A stretch of DNA of 64,000 bases from Stygibacter sp964604155. GTDB taxonomy: Bacteria; Cloacimonadota; Cloacimonadia; Cloacimonadales; TCS61. The stretch is from contig CAZRXY010000004.1 of the NCBI GenBank assembly GCA_964604155.1, forward strand, positions 1-64,000, in the 5' to 3' direction. Shown one piece after another: positions 1 through 9,876 of this stretch. The notes below the pieces were generated by a model. That model was not told where the DNA came from, did not search any database, and saw only the letters and a list, made by a program, of their open reading frames with translations. Numbering within the stretch: position 1 is the first letter of the stretch; every line of letters begins with the position of its first letter. Both the position numbers and the translations under genes were made by a program.

Positions 1-19
1 TCATATGATAGTAACTCCT
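1..19 (-). other. Start signal of a divergent gene at the left edge
   Basis: On the minus strand an AGGAG motif (19-15) is followed ten bases later by an ATG (4-2). The minus-strand gene would begin here and run off the left end of the window. Only the first codon is visible, so no product can be named. The reading rests on a good ribosome-binding site and on the lack of another plausible use for this edge, so it is tentative. Confidence 0.35.
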
Positions 20-345
20 ATGTAAAAAAAAGTAAACAGCTAATGATCGGATTATTTGCAAATATTTTATATCATAAATGGCACAATTTTACTAAAAAAG
101 GAATTTTACACTTATCTATCTGGATAATAATAAGTTATAACCATTCCCCAAGTCTGATCAATCGAAAATTCTCGAATATTAGTAAAGAATTTTTTCCTGC
201 GAAACTTGAGTAACTTAATAAGTTCAATATTCCAAACTAACAAATAAATTTTGAGGGTATTCCAGAAAATTTGGATTGCTTGACAAGAAAGTTTATGTTT
301 TACAAAAAGAACGCGTCTATGATTAAGAAATACAGGGGTTCAGAA
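20..345. other. Intergenic leader with candidate promoter for the first metallophosphoesterase
   Basis: This AT-rich stretch lies between a probable divergent gene at the left edge and the first metallophosphoesterase. On the plus strand TTGACA (280-285) is followed after 15 bases by TACAAA (301-306), a plausible sigma70-like promoter. An AGGGG ribosome-binding site (334-338) precedes the ATG at 346. The promoter position makes an upstream TTG codon at 271 an unlikely start. No RNA gene or credible small ORF was seen. Confidence 0.4.
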
Positions 346-1647
346 ATGAAGATATTTTGGAGTATAGTAACGCTGCTGATCACGGCTTTAAAACTAAGAG
401 TTAGAAAGAATGACAGGGCTCCCGTTGCAAGGTTTGCCTTGATGACCGATATGCATTATTATCCGGCTTCACTTATCAATCCTCAAAGCAAGGCATATAA
501 AGAATATCTTATCAAAGATGCCAAGCTCACTCTGGAAAGCGGTGCCGTAATAAAAGCTGCCATCAGCGATATGATTAAGCATAAAGTAGAATTTGTGATC
601 CTGGCTGGTGACGTGAGCAATGAAGGTGAAAAACTGGCTCATATCGAACTCGCAAATATGCTGAAAGTGTTCACTAAAAACAAAATCAAGGTTTTTATCA
701 CACCTGGCAATCATGATATCAATAATAATCTCGCAGCAGAATTTCTTTCTGATTCTCCTCGCAAAATTGACACAGTAGATGAAAAAGAATTCAGGAAAAT
801 CTACAAAAACTATGGTTTTAATCGGGCATATAGTACCGATAAAGAAACTCTCTCCTATTGTGCAGATATCAAACCAAAACTAAAGATAATCCTCATAGAT
901 GCAAATCAATATAAAGCCTGCAGCCCAAAGCCTGTGCCTGATGGAATTCTCTCGGAAGATACCATTGCCTGGGCAGAAAATGAAATACGACTGGCAATTG
1001 AAAATGGAAACAGAATTATCGGAGTGATGCACCATGGACTTCTGGAACACTTCCCTGACCAAGGCAAAACTTTTAGTGCTTTCTTAGTAAGAGATTTCCA
1101 GAAAATAGCAGCTCGATTTGCTCATGCCGGACTGGAATTTGTCTTCACAGGACACCTTCATGCTCAGGATATCAGTAGCGTCATGTTCGATGATCACACA
1201 ATCTATGATATAGAAACGGCAGCTCTCACTTCTGCTCCCTTTGCCTGGCGGCTGCTCAATTTAAAAATTGATGAACTGGATATTAAAACTATCTATATAG
1301 AAGATATAGATTTTGATTACGGCGAGAATACTCCTTTCAGAGAATGGGCAATGTCACGAGTCTGGCAAGGCTTGCTGCAATTGGAATCTCACTTTCTGAG
1401 AAATCACAATGGCTTGAACGCCGAACAGACAAAAATTGCTGCTCCATATTATGCCAGAGCTTTTCTTGCCCATTTCTGCGGCGATGAAAAACCTACTGAT
1501 GAAGATATGCAATTTTATGAAAAACATAGAAACAATCCCAATAGTCCCTTCTACAAAATTGCTCAAATATTTTCATCCCTCTGGACAGACCTGCCTGCTG
1601 GTGATAATAATTTGTCTATTCCCCTAAAAAAAACAAAAACCCGATAA
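346..1647 (+). CDS. Calcineurin-like metallophosphoesterase
   Basis: Predicted metal-dependent phosphoesterase of the calcineurin-like superfamily (433 aa); substrate unknown. All five dimetal-site blocks are visible: D35-x-H37, GD at D89, GNHD at N122-H123, the MHH block (H229/H230) and GHLH (H270/H272). A short hydrophobic stretch at residues 3-15 may be a membrane anchor or an uncleaved signal. The ATG at 346 is chosen because AGGGG sits just upstream and a candidate promoter lies between it and the earlier TTG at 271 that opens the reading frame. It precedes a second, secreted metallophosphoesterase by about 130 bp on the same strand, so the two may be co-transcribed. Family assignment is firm; physiological role is not inferable. 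Confidence 0.9.
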   Translation: MKIFWSIVTLLITALKLRVRKNDRAPVARFALMTDMHYYPASLINPQSKAYKEYLIKDAKLTLESGAVIKAAISDMIKHKVEFVILAGDVSNEGEKLAHIELANMLKVFTKNKIKVFITPGNHDINNNLAAEFLSDSPRKIDTVDEKEFRKIYKNYGFNRAYSTDKETLSYCADIKPKLKIILIDANQYKACSPKPVPDGILSEDTIAWAENEIRLAIENGNRIIGVMHHGLLEHFPDQGKTFSAFLVRDFQKIAARFAHAGLEFVFTGHLHAQDISSVMFDDHTIYDIETAALTSAPFAWRLLNLKIDELDIKTIYIEDIDFDYGENTPFREWAMSRVWQGLLQLESHFLRNHNGLNAEQTKIAAPYYARAFLAHFCGDEKPTDEDMQFYEKHRNNPNSPFYKIAQIFSSLWTDLPAGDNNLSIPLKKTKTR

Positions 1648-1779
1648 ATGTGCCTCTATTTTTGTCCTCTCAGAAACATGGATATCTGAATGATAGTCTA
1701 TTCTTAAATATGAAAATTGAAAAGGTTCTTGACCTTAGATACGAGAAATTTTCAGATGAACAAAAGGAAGGTTATTTAA

Positions 1780-4461
1780 ATGAAAAAGATAAACGGGATG
1801 GCATTTCTGACTTACGTTGTTTTTTATATATGGGTTTCGATCTTGTCTGCTCTGCCTATATATGACCTCCAATACACAGAAAATCCCGGAAACGGTACCT
1901 ATCCTTCTAATTATGAAAATCAAATTGTAAATCTGAGCGGTATTGTAACCTGTAATAACTATAATGGAAACAAATTTGTTCTAAGCTCTCCTGAGGGTGG
2001 TCCATGGAATGGTATACTTATTTATGAAACCGGGAATTTTCAATTGGGAGATGAAGTATCATTGTACGGTACGGTTACTGAATACTATGGGTTAACTGAG
2101 ATTACTGATGGTTATAACCTGGTACTGCTTTCCAGTGATAATCCACTTCCAGATGCCACGCAGATTTATACAGGTGAATTAGCTGCTGATGAGTCTTATG
2201 AAGGGATTCTTGTAGAATTAAATAATGTCACTATTATTTCTGCTCCAGATCAGTATGGACATTATATGATTGACGATGGTTCTGGAAGCTGCTACGTTTC
2301 GGGTTACTGCTATCCCACCGAAGATTATACCTTCTTCCCAGCCCCTGGCATGCAGCTATTCAGCATAAAAGGTATTGTTACCTATAGCTATAATGAATAC
2401 AGATTATTACCAAGATATAATAGTGATCTCATGTTTTACTACGATCAGCCTGTTTTTAGTATTGAGCATATCAAAACTGATGTTCAGGAAGAAATAATTT
2501 TGCCTGTCCATCTCTACTATACAGGAGAAAATACCACTTTCCATGAATTCGACCTTAATATTATTTATGATCCACTTAGCGTTCAGTATATTGATTATAT
2601 TGATACTGGCACCCTATTGGAAGGACATGATACAAATATCGAAACTCAAGATGATTATATCAGGATATCTTCCGAATCTCCCCTGAATATATCTGATCAT
2701 GACATCTTCTTCAAATTGAAATTTCTGCCAATTTCTCCCGGAACCAGTGCGATTGTTTTTTCTGAAGTAACCATCAATAATGAAGAATTAACCGGAAACA
2801 TGAATGGCAGCATTACATTTGAACCTCTCCCTGGTATCGTGGCAGATGAACTCACTATGATACAGAAGCCTATACTTTCTGTACCCGAAATAGTGGTCGC
2901 AGGAAACCAGATGGATATCTTATGTTCCGCTCCGGAAAGTACTCAATACTGGCAGATCAGCTTGAACTGGGCAGATATTGTGTACGATCTCGAAGTAAAT
3001 AATGCAGTATATACCGAGGCAAACGGACTCTGGACAATCGCTGTGACAACCCCAATCCCTGACATCTATACAACCTATGACCTTCTGGTTTCCGCTGAGT
3101 ATTTGCCTGAAGACCGGGCGGAAAATGCTGTTTACCTGATACCAGAGTATAAGGATAATTACTATTTTGTCCATATCACGGATTCTCATCTTCCAGGCCA
3201 CACCTTTTATGGTAATGATCCTGATGGCACAGACTTTTCTGAAATTGATGACCTGAGAAAAGTGATAGATAACGTAAACCTCATAAAACCGGAATTTGTC
3301 CTTTTTACCGGTGATATCGTCAATGAAGGTGAATTAGAAGATTTCAATGGCAGATTCCAGTATTCCCGAGCTAAAAACCTGATCAGCGAATTTGATGTGC
3401 CTGTTTTTATCACCAATGGTAATCATGATATCGGCGGCTGGAATGAAACCCTGCCCCCTCCCGGTTCTTCACGGCATAACTGGCATCGCTTTTTTGGCTG
3501 GGAATTTCTGCAAAATCCCCCCTACGGTGAAGGCTATACCCAAAATTACCATTTCTTCTATGATGACATCATTTTTATTGGCATGGAAGCATATATTAAT
3601 TATGAAGATTATCTACCTGGAATTTTTGGTAACACCAGCTTTACTAACTGGCAACTCGATTGGCTGCTGGATACATTAAATTCTACCACTGCCAGCCAAC
3701 GAGTGCTCTTTTATCATTATGATTTTGATAATCAGATTAATTTGAACACTATGGCAATAGACCTGGCTCTATATGGGCATATTCATTCTAATTCCGGCAA
3801 TATCAACAATCACCCTTATAACCTATCTACTGATGCTGTCTGTGACGGGCGAAGGGCATTCCGGGTTATTAAAGTTAATGATAATAATGTGGAGCCTTGC
3901 CACACTTGTTATGCTCAACCCGGTATCTCTCTTGATTTCTCATACCCCAATTCCGGATTACGTAATGAAAATAGCCTTACCGTTACCAACCCTTTTGACA
4001 TTGATTTTCAAAATTGCCAGATCATTTTTTATATGCCCTTAGCTGATAATTATCAAATTAGTTACGGTTCGATAGAATATGTGTATCATGAGCAATTAAG
4101 AAATCAAATTGCTGTGAGATTTTTTCTCCCTGCACTCGAAGATATTGTCATTGATATTCAAACGATACATAATAGTATCGCAACTGATGAAATCACTAAA
4201 ATTGAAAAACTTACCTTATTCCCAAACCCTTTTAACCCTCTGCTGAATATACAATTTACAACCGCACAACATGCAGATACTCAGGTATCTGTCTATAATA
4301 TTAAAGGTCAGAAAGTTGATACTATTCTAAATTCATTCCGGGATAAAGGAAATCATCATCTCTTTTGGCAGCCCTCAAAAAACTTCAGCAGCGGTATTTA
4401 TTTTATCGCTCTTAAATCAGACAATGAAACACAAATCCGCAAAGCTCTGCTGATTAAATAA
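1780..4461 (+). CDS. Secreted metallophosphoesterase with cohesin-like domain and T9SS C-terminal domain
   Basis: An 893-aa exported protein. It has an N-terminal signal peptide (about residues 1-24), then an OB-like beta region rich in 'GIVT' strands (25-220). Next is a cohesin-like beta-sandwich (about 225-347) with the typical alternation of hydrophobic strands and the 'YDP' turn. The calcineurin-like phosphoesterase domain shows D468-x-H470, GDIVNEGE, N548-H549-D and H667-x-H669. The last 85 residues (from about 808) match a type-A T9SS sorting/FlgD-like module: PNPFNP, YNIKGQKV and a terminal GIYF block. The start ATG has AGGAAGG seven to ten bases upstream. It is probably secreted through the T9SS and anchored at or released from the cell surface. 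The phosphoesterase substrate is unknown. It converges with a response regulator gene, leaving only 7 bp between the stops. Confidence 0.88.
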   Translation: MKKINGMAFLTYVVFYIWVSILSALPIYDLQYTENPGNGTYPSNYENQIVNLSGIVTCNNYNGNKFVLSSPEGGPWNGILIYETGNFQLGDEVSLYGTVTEYYGLTEITDGYNLVLLSSDNPLPDATQIYTGELAADESYEGILVELNNVTIISAPDQYGHYMIDDGSGSCYVSGYCYPTEDYTFFPAPGMQLFSIKGIVTYSYNEYRLLPRYNSDLMFYYDQPVFSIEHIKTDVQEEIILPVHLYYTGENTTFHEFDLNIIYDPLSVQYIDYIDTGTLLEGHDTNIETQDDYIRISSESPLNISDHDIFFKLKFLPISPGTSAIVFSEVTINNEELTGNMNGSITFEPLPGIVADELTMIQKPILSVPEIVVAGNQMDILCSAPESTQYWQISLNWADIVYDLEVNNAVYTEANGLWTIAVTTPIPDIYTTYDLLVSAEYLPEDRAENAVYLIPEYKDNYYFVHITDSHLPGHTFYGNDPDGTDFSEIDDLRKVIDNVNLIKPEFVLFTGDIVNEGELEDFNGRFQYSRAKNLISEFDVPVFITNGNHDIGGWNETLPPPGSSRHNWHRFFGWEFLQNPPYGEGYTQNYHFFYDDIIFIGMEAYINYEDYLPGIFGNTSFTNWQLDWLLDTLNSTTASQRVLFYHYDFDNQINLNTMAIDLALYGHIHSNSGNINNHPYNLSTDAVCDGRRAFRVIKVNDNNVEPCHTCYAQPGISLDFSYPNSGLRNENSLTVTNPFDIDFQNCQIIFYMPLADNYQISYGSIEYVYHEQLRNQIAVRFFLPALEDIVIDIQTIHNSIATDEITKIEKLTLFPNPFNPLLNIQFTTAQHADTQVSVYNIKGQKVDTILNSFRDKGNHHLFWQPSKNFSSGIYFIALKSDNETQIRKALLIK

Positions 4462-4468
4462 TTCATAA

Positions 4469-4843
4469 CTATATCTCTGTAAAATTATCTATAGTATAGA
4501 AAATCTCATTCATATTCACGGGTTTTAAAAAATATCCCAGAGGATTAAGTTTTTCTGCCTGTTTTCGCAGCTCCTCATCAGAATATCCTGTCATAAATAT
4601 TATTGGTACGTTATATTTTACCACAATCTGTTCCGCGGCTTGAATTCCGTTCAATTCACCTTTCAGGTTTATATCCATCAGCACCACATCAGGTTTTTCT
4701 AATGCTGCAATTTCTACAGCCTCTTCACCGCTTGCCACTGTCTTATATACCTCATAACCCCTTCTCACAAAGAAAATTTCAAAACGCATGGCAACGATTA
4801 CTTCATCTTCCACAATTAATATCTTTATCTTCTCTTTCATCAT
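4469..4843 (-). CDS. CheY-like response regulator (receiver only)
   Basis: Single receiver domain of 124 aa with no output domain. The acidic pair lies in 'IVEDE' near residue 12, the phospho-acceptor is D57 in 'LMDINLKGE', the switch Thr is in 'MTGYS' and the conserved Lys is K107 in 'FLKPV'. The ATG at 4843 overlaps the TGA of the upstream sensor kinase gene by one base (TGATG), with AAAGGG just upstream. This implies translational coupling and a cognate kinase-regulator pair. An ATG one codon later is an equally good start. The 'GELNGIQAA' segment resembles receivers that partner HisKA_2/HWE kinases. Output must pass to another protein. Confidence 0.92.
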   Translation of the reverse strand: MMKEKIKILIVEDEVIVAMRFEIFFVRRGYEVYKTVASGEEAVEIAALEKPDVVLMDINLKGELNGIQAAEQIVVKYNVPIIFMTGYSDEELRKQAEKLNPLGYFLKPVNMNEIFYTIDNFTEI

Positions 4844-7392
4844 CAAACCCTTTCTTTGTAATAATCATCATTAAATTTAAACTCATATTCCAAACCATTT
4901 TCAGATTGATATCTCATCTTACCTCGTAATTGTATATTTATCAATTTCTGAAGTAAAAGAAGACCCAGATTTCTATCTGTTTCAAAATTAAACCCCTCAG
5001 GAAATCCCCCTCCATTATCACCATAATAGAGATGGATCTCAGTGCCCTGCTTTTTTAAACTGATCACAATTCGTTTGTCAGCCTGATTACTGAAGGCATA
5101 TTTCAGTGTGTTTGAGATCAGCTCATTCAAGATCAATCCACATGGTATCACTGTATCTATAAGTACTTCCATAGGCTCAGTACTGATTTCAAGCTGGATA
5201 TCATGTCCGCTGTTTTTACTTTTTATCATTAAATTAGCCAATTCTCTGATATATTCACTAAGGTCAAGGCGTGATAAATTATCTGATTGATAAAGTTTTG
5301 TGTGAACTAATGCCATTGTATAAATCCGGTCTGACATTTCGGCAAAAATTTGCTTCACTTCTTCGCTGCCGCTATTTATGCTTTCCAAATCAAGCATTGA
5401 GCAAATCACTTGCATATTGTTCTTTGTGCGGTGGGTTAGTTCCCTCAAAAGTGTATTCTTTTCAGCCAAGGCAGATTTTAGCCTGCTTTCATAATTTCTG
5501 GCTTCTGTGATATCATAATTAATTCCAACCATCCTTTTGGGTTTGCCGTATTCCTTTTCTAATAGTGCAAAGGCACGTAAATAGTGAATGCTGTTATCGC
5601 TCCAGACCACTCTGAAATCCGTATCAAAATCTCTTTTGCCATTTATGGCTTCTCCAAACTCTACCTTGACCCTTTCTTGATCATCAGGATGAATATTGTG
5701 CGTCCCGGATTCCAGATTTTCACAGAATTCTGCCCTTTTTACCCCAAATAGCTGATATGTCCTTTCATCCCAGTATAGTTTATCCTGAATTATATTGTAT
5801 TCCCAGATACCTATTTCTGCAGACTCCACCGCCAATGTAAGCCGAGTAGAGAGATTAAGTAATCTTTGTACATTTTTCTTCTGCTCTGTGATGTCTGATA
5901 TAGATAGTATAGCATATTTTATCGTGTTGTTTTTTGCCTTAACTGCTTTATAATATTCACTTATCCAGATAATTCGTCCATCTTTATGCGTGATCCGCTT
6001 ATCCAAATGATAACTCTTTGTTTTCTCAATGTTCAGTCCATCGATCAATTTTGCCTCTTCTTCCAAATCTTCCGTGTAAGTGATATCTCTGAAACTCTTT
6101 TCTAATAATTCAGATTCTGAATAACCGGTGATCTCACAGTAACGGGGATTTACCTGCAGGTAATCACCATCTTCAGAAATCTGAGCGATGCCAATCGCTG
6201 ATTGGGAGAATATTGTCCTAAATAATTCTTCATTTTCACGTAAAGCCTGCTGGGATGCTCTGATCTCTCTATTATCTACCACTGCCCCCAAAGCATACAA
6301 AGCCTTACCATTCTTATCACGCACTGCATTAGAAAAAAGACGTACCCATACAAGATAACCAAATTTGTGTATTAACCTTAATTCAAAATCGAAATTGTCT
6401 ATTTCATTATCAATCACTTTGTTCACAAATTCCCGGTCTAAGCCAATATCTGAGGGATATACAAGTTGCTCATAGCTCATCCCACTCAGCTCTTCCTTCG
6501 TATAACCCAGCATCTCACAAATTGCACTGTTGGCTGCCAGTATCTCTCCCTCATCACTAACCATCAATTGACCTACTGCTCCCTGCTCAAACATTGTTCT
6601 GAAACGCCGCTGGCTGTCCTGTAACTTGTTAAGCATGTTCTGGCTTTCTGTAATATCTGTGCTTATTCCTATCATTCCGGCCGGCTTGCCATTGTGGTCA
6701 TAGTATAGCTGGATTCGCGCATCATATAGCATTTCTTTGCCCAGTGAGGAATAATTCACTACATTCCCCCGCCAGTAGCCTTTTTGGAGGGCTTCCCGTA
6801 GTATCTCTTCCTGAGTAGCTCCTCGACTGGGATTGTCGCCATAATCTTTCACATTCATCTGCAATAACTCTTCACGAGATCGCCCAAATGAACTGCATTC
6901 CGCTTCATTTATATAGGTAATATTGCCTTCCAGGTCTGTGGCGGTTATTCTGTCCTGGATATTATCAAGCAGTAAGGCTTGAAATTTTAATTCTTCTTCA
7001 TATTTCCGCTGCTCCGTGATATCATGAGCTATGGCAAAAATTTTTTCCTGCCCGGGAATAAGATGTGCATTCCAACTTAATAATCTTACGACTCCATCGA
7101 CGCCAAGATAGCGATTCTCAAATGATATCACCTCTTTACCCAATTTGAGCCGCTCTTCTATTACCTTTTCTGTCTTGCTCACATCTTCAGGATAAATAAA
7201 ATCTGTTATTGGTTTGCTGTAAATTTCTGCTTCTTCCTCGCCCAGTATCGCCTTAAATGCAGGATTTACTATCGTAAATCTCTTAGTATTCAAATCTACT
7301 ATGCAAATTATCTCTGTAGATAATTTGAATATCGTCTTATAAAAATTTTCTTGTTCGTAAATTGTTTCCACATCCCTATTCTCGTCACACAT
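4843..7392 (-). CDS. Cytoplasmic multi-PAS sensor histidine kinase (HisKA_2 type)
   Basis: An 849-aa protein without membrane segments. Five consecutive PAS/PAC units fill about residues 10-635, each ending in the 'DITE' type linker. They are followed by a HisKA_2 dimerisation/phosphoacceptor region containing 'LTHRTKNNMQ' (phospho-acceptor H654) and a C-terminal HATPase_c domain with N and G boxes ('ELISNTLKYAF', 'DNGGGFP'). It probably senses cytoplasmic or diffusible ligands or redox state through PAS pockets; no cofactor-binding residue can be assigned with confidence. The start ATG has GGAGGGG seven bases upstream. It is coupled to the receiver gene immediately downstream, which is the likely phosphotransfer partner. 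Confidence 0.93.
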   Translation of the reverse strand: MCDENRDVETIYEQENFYKTIFKLSTEIICIVDLNTKRFTIVNPAFKAILGEEEAEIYSKPITDFIYPEDVSKTEKVIEERLKLGKEVISFENRYLGVDGVVRLLSWNAHLIPGQEKIFAIAHDITEQRKYEEELKFQALLLDNIQDRITATDLEGNITYINEAECSSFGRSREELLQMNVKDYGDNPSRGATQEEILREALQKGYWRGNVVNYSSLGKEMLYDARIQLYYDHNGKPAGMIGISTDITESQNMLNKLQDSQRRFRTMFEQGAVGQLMVSDEGEILAANSAICEMLGYTKEELSGMSYEQLVYPSDIGLDREFVNKVIDNEIDNFDFELRLIHKFGYLVWVRLFSNAVRDKNGKALYALGAVVDNREIRASQQALRENEELFRTIFSQSAIGIAQISEDGDYLQVNPRYCEITGYSESELLEKSFRDITYTEDLEEEAKLIDGLNIEKTKSYHLDKRITHKDGRIIWISEYYKAVKAKNNTIKYAILSISDITEQKKNVQRLLNLSTRLTLAVESAEIGIWEYNIIQDKLYWDERTYQLFGVKRAEFCENLESGTHNIHPDDQERVKVEFGEAINGKRDFDTDFRVVWSDNSIHYLRAFALLEKEYGKPKRMVGINYDITEARNYESRLKSALAEKNTLLRELTHRTKNNMQVICSMLDLESINSGSEEVKQIFAEMSDRIYTMALVHTKLYQSDNLSRLDLSEYIRELANLMIKSKNSGHDIQLEISTEPMEVLIDTVIPCGLILNELISNTLKYAFSNQADKRIVISLKKQGTEIHLYYGDNGGGFPEGFNFETDRNLGLLLLQKLINIQLRGKMRYQSENGLEYEFKFNDDYYKERV

Positions 7393-7494
7393 CTTTACCC
7401 CTCCAGGTCTTCAATTTACCCAAAATTTAAATCTGATGCCTTTACAAACCAAATTTGCAATTTTTCTTTTTCTGGTTTAGAACTAAAAAATACT

Positions 7495-9492
7495 TCACCT
7501 GACCGGGAACTGGTCGATCAATTCCACCACAAATTGCAGAATTAATGAGGCATCATAAGCATCAATAACTCCATTACTATCCGTGTCTGCCAGATTCATC
7601 CGCCAATCTTCCCAGGGAAAAGGCTCCGTCTCTAAAAAATAATTTATCCCCACATTATACATCATCACAATTGCACAATCCAGAGCATCTATTTCACCAT
7701 CGCAATTCATATCACCCACTGAGATGGAATTAAGCCAGGCATCTTGTACATTGAGCTTACCATATCCCCAGCGGTCATTCGGTATCGCTCCTGTATTACC
7801 ATCAGTAAAAGCTGTGACAGTTAATTTACTGATCAAGTCCGCAGGCTCTAACTCAGGGAATGTGCTTAATAATAGACCTAAACCTCCAGCAGCATGTGGC
7901 GCGGCACCGCTGGTGCAACATAAACTGGAATAACTGCTCGAACTGCCCGCATTAGGCGTATAGGCATTTGTAGGTGCAGTAAGCTCCGGCTTGATGATTC
8001 CATTAGAGGCGCCTTTACTGCTGGCTGAATAGAGGCTGCCATTGCTCTTGTCATGTGCCGCTACACATAATACCTCACTGCCACAGGCATATACATTCAA
8101 AGAATAGGCTCCCTGATAATAATTATCAAATCCTGCTCCAAATCCTGCTCCAGCAACCCAGCCCCACCAAAAACCACCCTCATCATCATAACCGGCTGCA
8201 GGCACTTCCAGACCTATAATCCAGGTGTCTCCCGCTGCTAATTCACCATATTCATCTGATACCACTATTTCTATATAGGGATTATTCAAACTGGTCTGTT
8301 CATGAAATACATAGAGTTTGCCAAAGGGAGTACTAAATATTTGATCATTGCCCGGAGAAACTGAACCCCAGGAAGAACCTGACGGGTCATACAGGGTTAC
8401 GCTAAAATCATCGCCCGGATTATAATACAGACGGCTGATAACAAAATCATTGCCGGGAGTATTAGCTCCCGTGAGAGTAAAGCTTAGATCACTAACCGGC
8501 TCTCCAAAAATTGCTGAGCCGCTGGCAAAACTGTTATAATTATACCAGTTTCCTGCAGCCACTGCAGCACTTCGACCCGTACCACCAAAAATATCAAGAG
8601 CAAGTGCCACCGGATCGCTGCCATCCGGATGACTGAACATAGCCCCTACGCTCATTGAGATAACCACCGGACAGCTACTGTCTGTCCCGCTTGCCTTCGC
8701 TGCAATGTAAGATATTGCATTGATGAGATTTACCGAGCCTGAAGCCGCTCGCACATAAATAATTCCTGCTTCCGGCAGCATACCGGTTCTGGCTCCACCA
8801 GACGAACTGCCGTCACCTGCCGCTATCCCTGCACATTGCGTGCCATGATGCCAGCCGCTATTTATCGCCGGACCAATGCCACTATCCAAATCTGCTTTAC
8901 TGTATTCGCTGCCGTAACTAAAACCAGATGGCGGATTGCCCGCTACTTCCTGATCCCAGATCGCTACTATCCGTGTCCCTGTTTCATCGCCAAAGTCTTC
9001 ATGCTGCCAGTTCAAAGGATAAGGATCAATGATTCCCACGAATACATTACTGCCTCGAGTGAAATTCTGAACAAAATCTGCTGAGCAACCCCCATAATAA
9101 CTGCCATTCATATGATCTGAAGTTGAAATATCCAAAAGTGCTTCTGATTTTGTGTTGGGATATATCTCCTCAATTCCAGCAATATTCTCCAATTCCACTA
9201 ATGAAGATAAAGGTAATAGCAAAGTAGTGAGCTCACCATATCTGTGAATTCGCTCACTCCTCTCAGGCAAACTGCTCAACAAAAAATCGCCACGCAGTAT
9301 TACTTCTACCCCCAAACCATATTCCATTTTGATCATTGGACAGATTAATTCATTGCTCTCCCACTCCACTTGCCCTTCATTCTCAGATAAATAGCGTAAA
9401 ACCAAAGGCAGCTCCGCTCCACATAAACGTGCAAGACTGATTAATAAAAATATTATTATCAAAATTCTCCTCAACTTTGCCTCCTGATCCAT
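7495..9492 (-). CDS. Secreted subtilisin-like S8 protease with C-terminal dockerin module
   Basis: A 665-aa exported serine protease. A signal peptide (hydrophobic core about residues 9-24) and a short propeptide-like region precede the S8 catalytic domain. The visible catalytic residues are D156 ('GIIDPYP'), H216 ('HHGTQCAG'), oxyanion N315 ('VAAGN') and S528 in 'CTSGAAPHAAG', a variant of the usual GTSMAxPH. A PPC-like beta insertion separates N315 and S528. The last 70 or so residues form a type I dockerin: two Ca-binding loops ('DMNCDGEIDALD' and 'DTDSNGVIDAYD'), each followed by a helix. No T9SS tail is present. The ATG at 9492 has AAGGA upstream. A TTG at 9474 with AGGAGG five bases upstream would give a more standard signal peptide beginning RRILIII and cannot be excluded. 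It probably degrades extracellular protein. Confidence 0.92.
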   Translation of the reverse strand: MDQEAKLRRILIIIFLLISLARLCGAELPLVLRYLSENEGQVEWESNELICPMIKMEYGLGVEVILRGDFLLSSLPERSERIHRYGELTTLLLPLSSLVELENIAGIEEIYPNTKSEALLDISTSDHMNGSYYGGCSADFVQNFTRGSNVFVGIIDPYPLNWQHEDFGDETGTRIVAIWDQEVAGNPPSGFSYGSEYSKADLDSGIGPAINSGWHHGTQCAGIAAGDGSSSGGARTGMLPEAGIIYVRAASGSVNLINAISYIAAKASGTDSSCPVVISMSVGAMFSHPDGSDPVALALDIFGGTGRSAAVAAGNWYNYNSFASGSAIFGEPVSDLSFTLTGANTPGNDFVISRLYYNPGDDFSVTLYDPSGSSWGSVSPGNDQIFSTPFGKLYVFHEQTSLNNPYIEIVVSDEYGELAAGDTWIIGLEVPAAGYDDEGGFWWGWVAGAGFGAGFDNYYQGAYSLNVYACGSEVLCVAAHDKSNGSLYSASSKGASNGIIKPELTAPTNAYTPNAGSSSSYSSLCCTSGAAPHAAGGLGLLLSTFPELEPADLISKLTVTAFTDGNTGAIPNDRWGYGKLNVQDAWLNSISVGDMNCDGEIDALDCAIVMMYNVGINYFLETEPFPWEDWRMNLADTDSNGVIDAYDASLILQFVVELIDQFPVR

Positions 9493-9666
9493 ATTTGTCC
9501 TTAGTCAATATCTATTTTACTGCATACTAAGGCAAGATATTTTTATCCGACTAAGAATTTCATTCGAAAAATTTTGTATTTATCCCGACCCGTTGATTAT
9601 ATGCCCCTATTCCACACACAACTGGTAAAGTTAATTCTACTCATCATTTTTCCATAGAGCCAATTA

Positions 9667-9764
9667 TTGCAGGCTTCACCCAGTTTTTCTAGTAAACATA
9701 CCTGGTAGCTCATCGTTAATAATAAAGTTATGAAGGCTACACCGAGTGAATTTTGAGCCTGCAA
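9667..9764. repeat. Imperfect inverted repeat, GCAGGCTT family
   Basis: TTGCAGGCT (9667-9675) is complementary to AGCCTGCAA (9756-9764). Pairing can extend through TCAC (9676-9679) with GTGA (9746-9749) after a short bulge. The roughly 80-base interior carries a degenerate direct repeat. The arm core GCAGGCTTC is shared with the inverted repeat at 20048-20117 in opposite arrangement, which suggests a dispersed intergenic element or structured RNA. The function is unknown. Confidence 0.45.
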
Positions 9765-9789
9765 AAAAAAATCGGGGAGAACAATGAAC

Positions 9790-9816
9790 TTGACAAGGCT
9801 GCTTAAATAATATAAA
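9790..9816 (+). promoter_or_regulatory. Candidate promoter for the outer-membrane-like protein gene
   Basis: TTGACA (9790-9795) is followed after 15 bases by TATAAA (9811-9816), about 60 bp upstream of the next plus-strand start. The hexamers match sigma70-type elements, though the spacer is shorter than the usual 17. Prediction only. Confidence 0.4.
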
Positions 9817-9876
9817 AGAGACTCATAATTTTTCTGAATTGTTTTTCAGAAAAAAATAAAATAGTCAAGAGGTAAT

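Larger units (their letters stand above)
9493..9876. other. Intergenic region between divergent genes with an imperfect inverted repeat
   Basis: This 384-bp non-coding stretch separates the protease (minus) from a beta-barrel candidate (plus). It holds the inverted repeat described separately (9667-9764) and a plausible plus-strand promoter. AGGCTtCACCcAGT at 9671-9684 recurs as AGGCTaCACCgAGT at 9734-9747 (12 of 14 identical). No ORF or tRNA-like structure was found. Confidence 0.5.

Noticed and set aside
271..345. TTG-initiated N-terminal extension of the first metallophosphoesterase
   Set aside because: A candidate promoter lies inside this stretch and AGGGG precedes the ATG at 346.
1650..1865. 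71-aa open frame between the two metallophosphoesterases
   Set aside because: It overlaps the start and signal peptide of the second phosphoesterase and resembles no protein.
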